Assembly: GCA_046049665.1 (NCBI GenBank)
Contig: JBJOQW010000023.1
Coordinates: forward strand, 1 to 5,162
Direction: 5' to 3'
Source of the DNA: JAAFHS01 sp046049665
GTDB lineage: Bacteria > Pseudomonadota > Alphaproteobacteria > Rhodobacterales > Rhodobacteraceae
DNA: 5,162 bases
Below, in pieces: positions 4,899 through 5,162 of the stretch. The translations under genes and the position numbers were made by a program. A model generated the notes under the pieces. That model searched no databases, was not told where the DNA came from, and saw only the letters and a list, made by a program, of their open reading frames with translations. Each line of letters opens with the position of its first letter. Position 1 is the first letter of the stretch.

Positions 4899-5162
4899 TC
4901 AGTGATCGGCGCCCAGATGCGGCACACCGCGCGCGCGGGCCAGCATCATCTGCTTTTGCCGCTCGCGGAAGCGCGCCCTGTCTGCTGCCGAATATTCATC
5001 CACACAGGCAGCACAGCTGACCCCTTCCTCAAAATGCACCGATGCGCGGTCAATCACCGGCCTGCGGCATGCACCGCAGGTGATGTAGTCACCCGGCACC
5101 AGCCCATGCCCCACCGACACGCGGTCATCAAACACATAGCATTCACCCTGCCACAGGCTTTG
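4899..5162 (-). CDS. trhO: tRNA uridine(34) hydroxylase TrhO (YceA family), C-terminal part only
   Basis: TrhO uses molecular oxygen to hydroxylate uridine 34 of certain tRNAs, giving 5-hydroxyuridine, the precursor of wobble modifications such as cmo5U or mcmo5U. Only the last 87 residues are in the window. They start QSLWQGECYVFDDRVSVGHG, matching the family's WxGECFVFDxRV segment after the rhodanese domain. A zinc-ribbon-like cysteine set follows, CGAC (29-32 of this fragment) and CAAC (50-53), then FRERQKQMMLARARGVPHLG, very like the E. coli YceA C-terminus. The rhodanese domain with its catalytic cysteine and the true start are outside the window; GTG 5135 is an internal valine. It converges with the helicase gene across an 81-bp gap. 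Confidence 0.93.
   Translation of the reverse strand, partial: QSLWQGECYVFDDRVSVGHGLVPGDYITCGACRRPVIDRASVHFEEGVSCAACVDEYSAADRARFRERQKQMMLARARGVPHLGADH

Overview
The window looks like chromosome from a GC-rich alphaproteobacterium, most likely of the Rhodobacteraceae/Roseobacter group. This rests on codon use, on the gene set DUF4170 – Kdo-transferase-like – lpxK, and on the sequence style of the DEAD-box helicase. I did no database search, so the taxonomy is inference. I see no mobile element, tRNA, rRNA or CRISPR array.

Left half (1-2181, minus strand): a compact lipid A/LPS operon, transcribed leftwards. It holds a small DUF4170 protein, then a divergent 3-deoxy-D-manno-octulosonic acid (Kdo) transferase-family protein, then lpxK (tetraacyldisaccharide 4'-kinase), which runs off the left edge. 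The last two genes overlap by one base (TGATG). A credible sigma-70-type promoter lies just upstream of DUF4170. Its 16-bp spacer coincides with a four-run G-quadruplex motif on the opposite strand.

Middle (2182-2399): a divergent intergenic region of about 220 bp, rich in structure. It holds the operon promoter, the G4 motif, an inverted repeat (GGCTATA/TATAGCC), two stem-loops, and a short leader reading frame whose stop overlaps the helicase start codon (ATGA).

Right half (2400-4817, plus strand): an 805-residue DEAD-box RNA helicase with a complete motif set and a DbpA/DeaD-type RNA-binding domain. A basic, low-complexity tail of about 280 residues follows, with seven near-tandem 11-12-residue KPYAKREDG-type repeats. 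A short convergent gap carries a hairpin that probably ends transcription. The right edge holds the C-terminal part of trhO (tRNA U34 hydroxylase) on the minus strand.

Most of the window is ordinary housekeeping sequence. The points most worth a second look are the eroded signature motifs of the Kdo-transferase-like protein, the G4 motif inside the promoter, the structured leader with its coupled short ORF, and the helicase's repeat tail.
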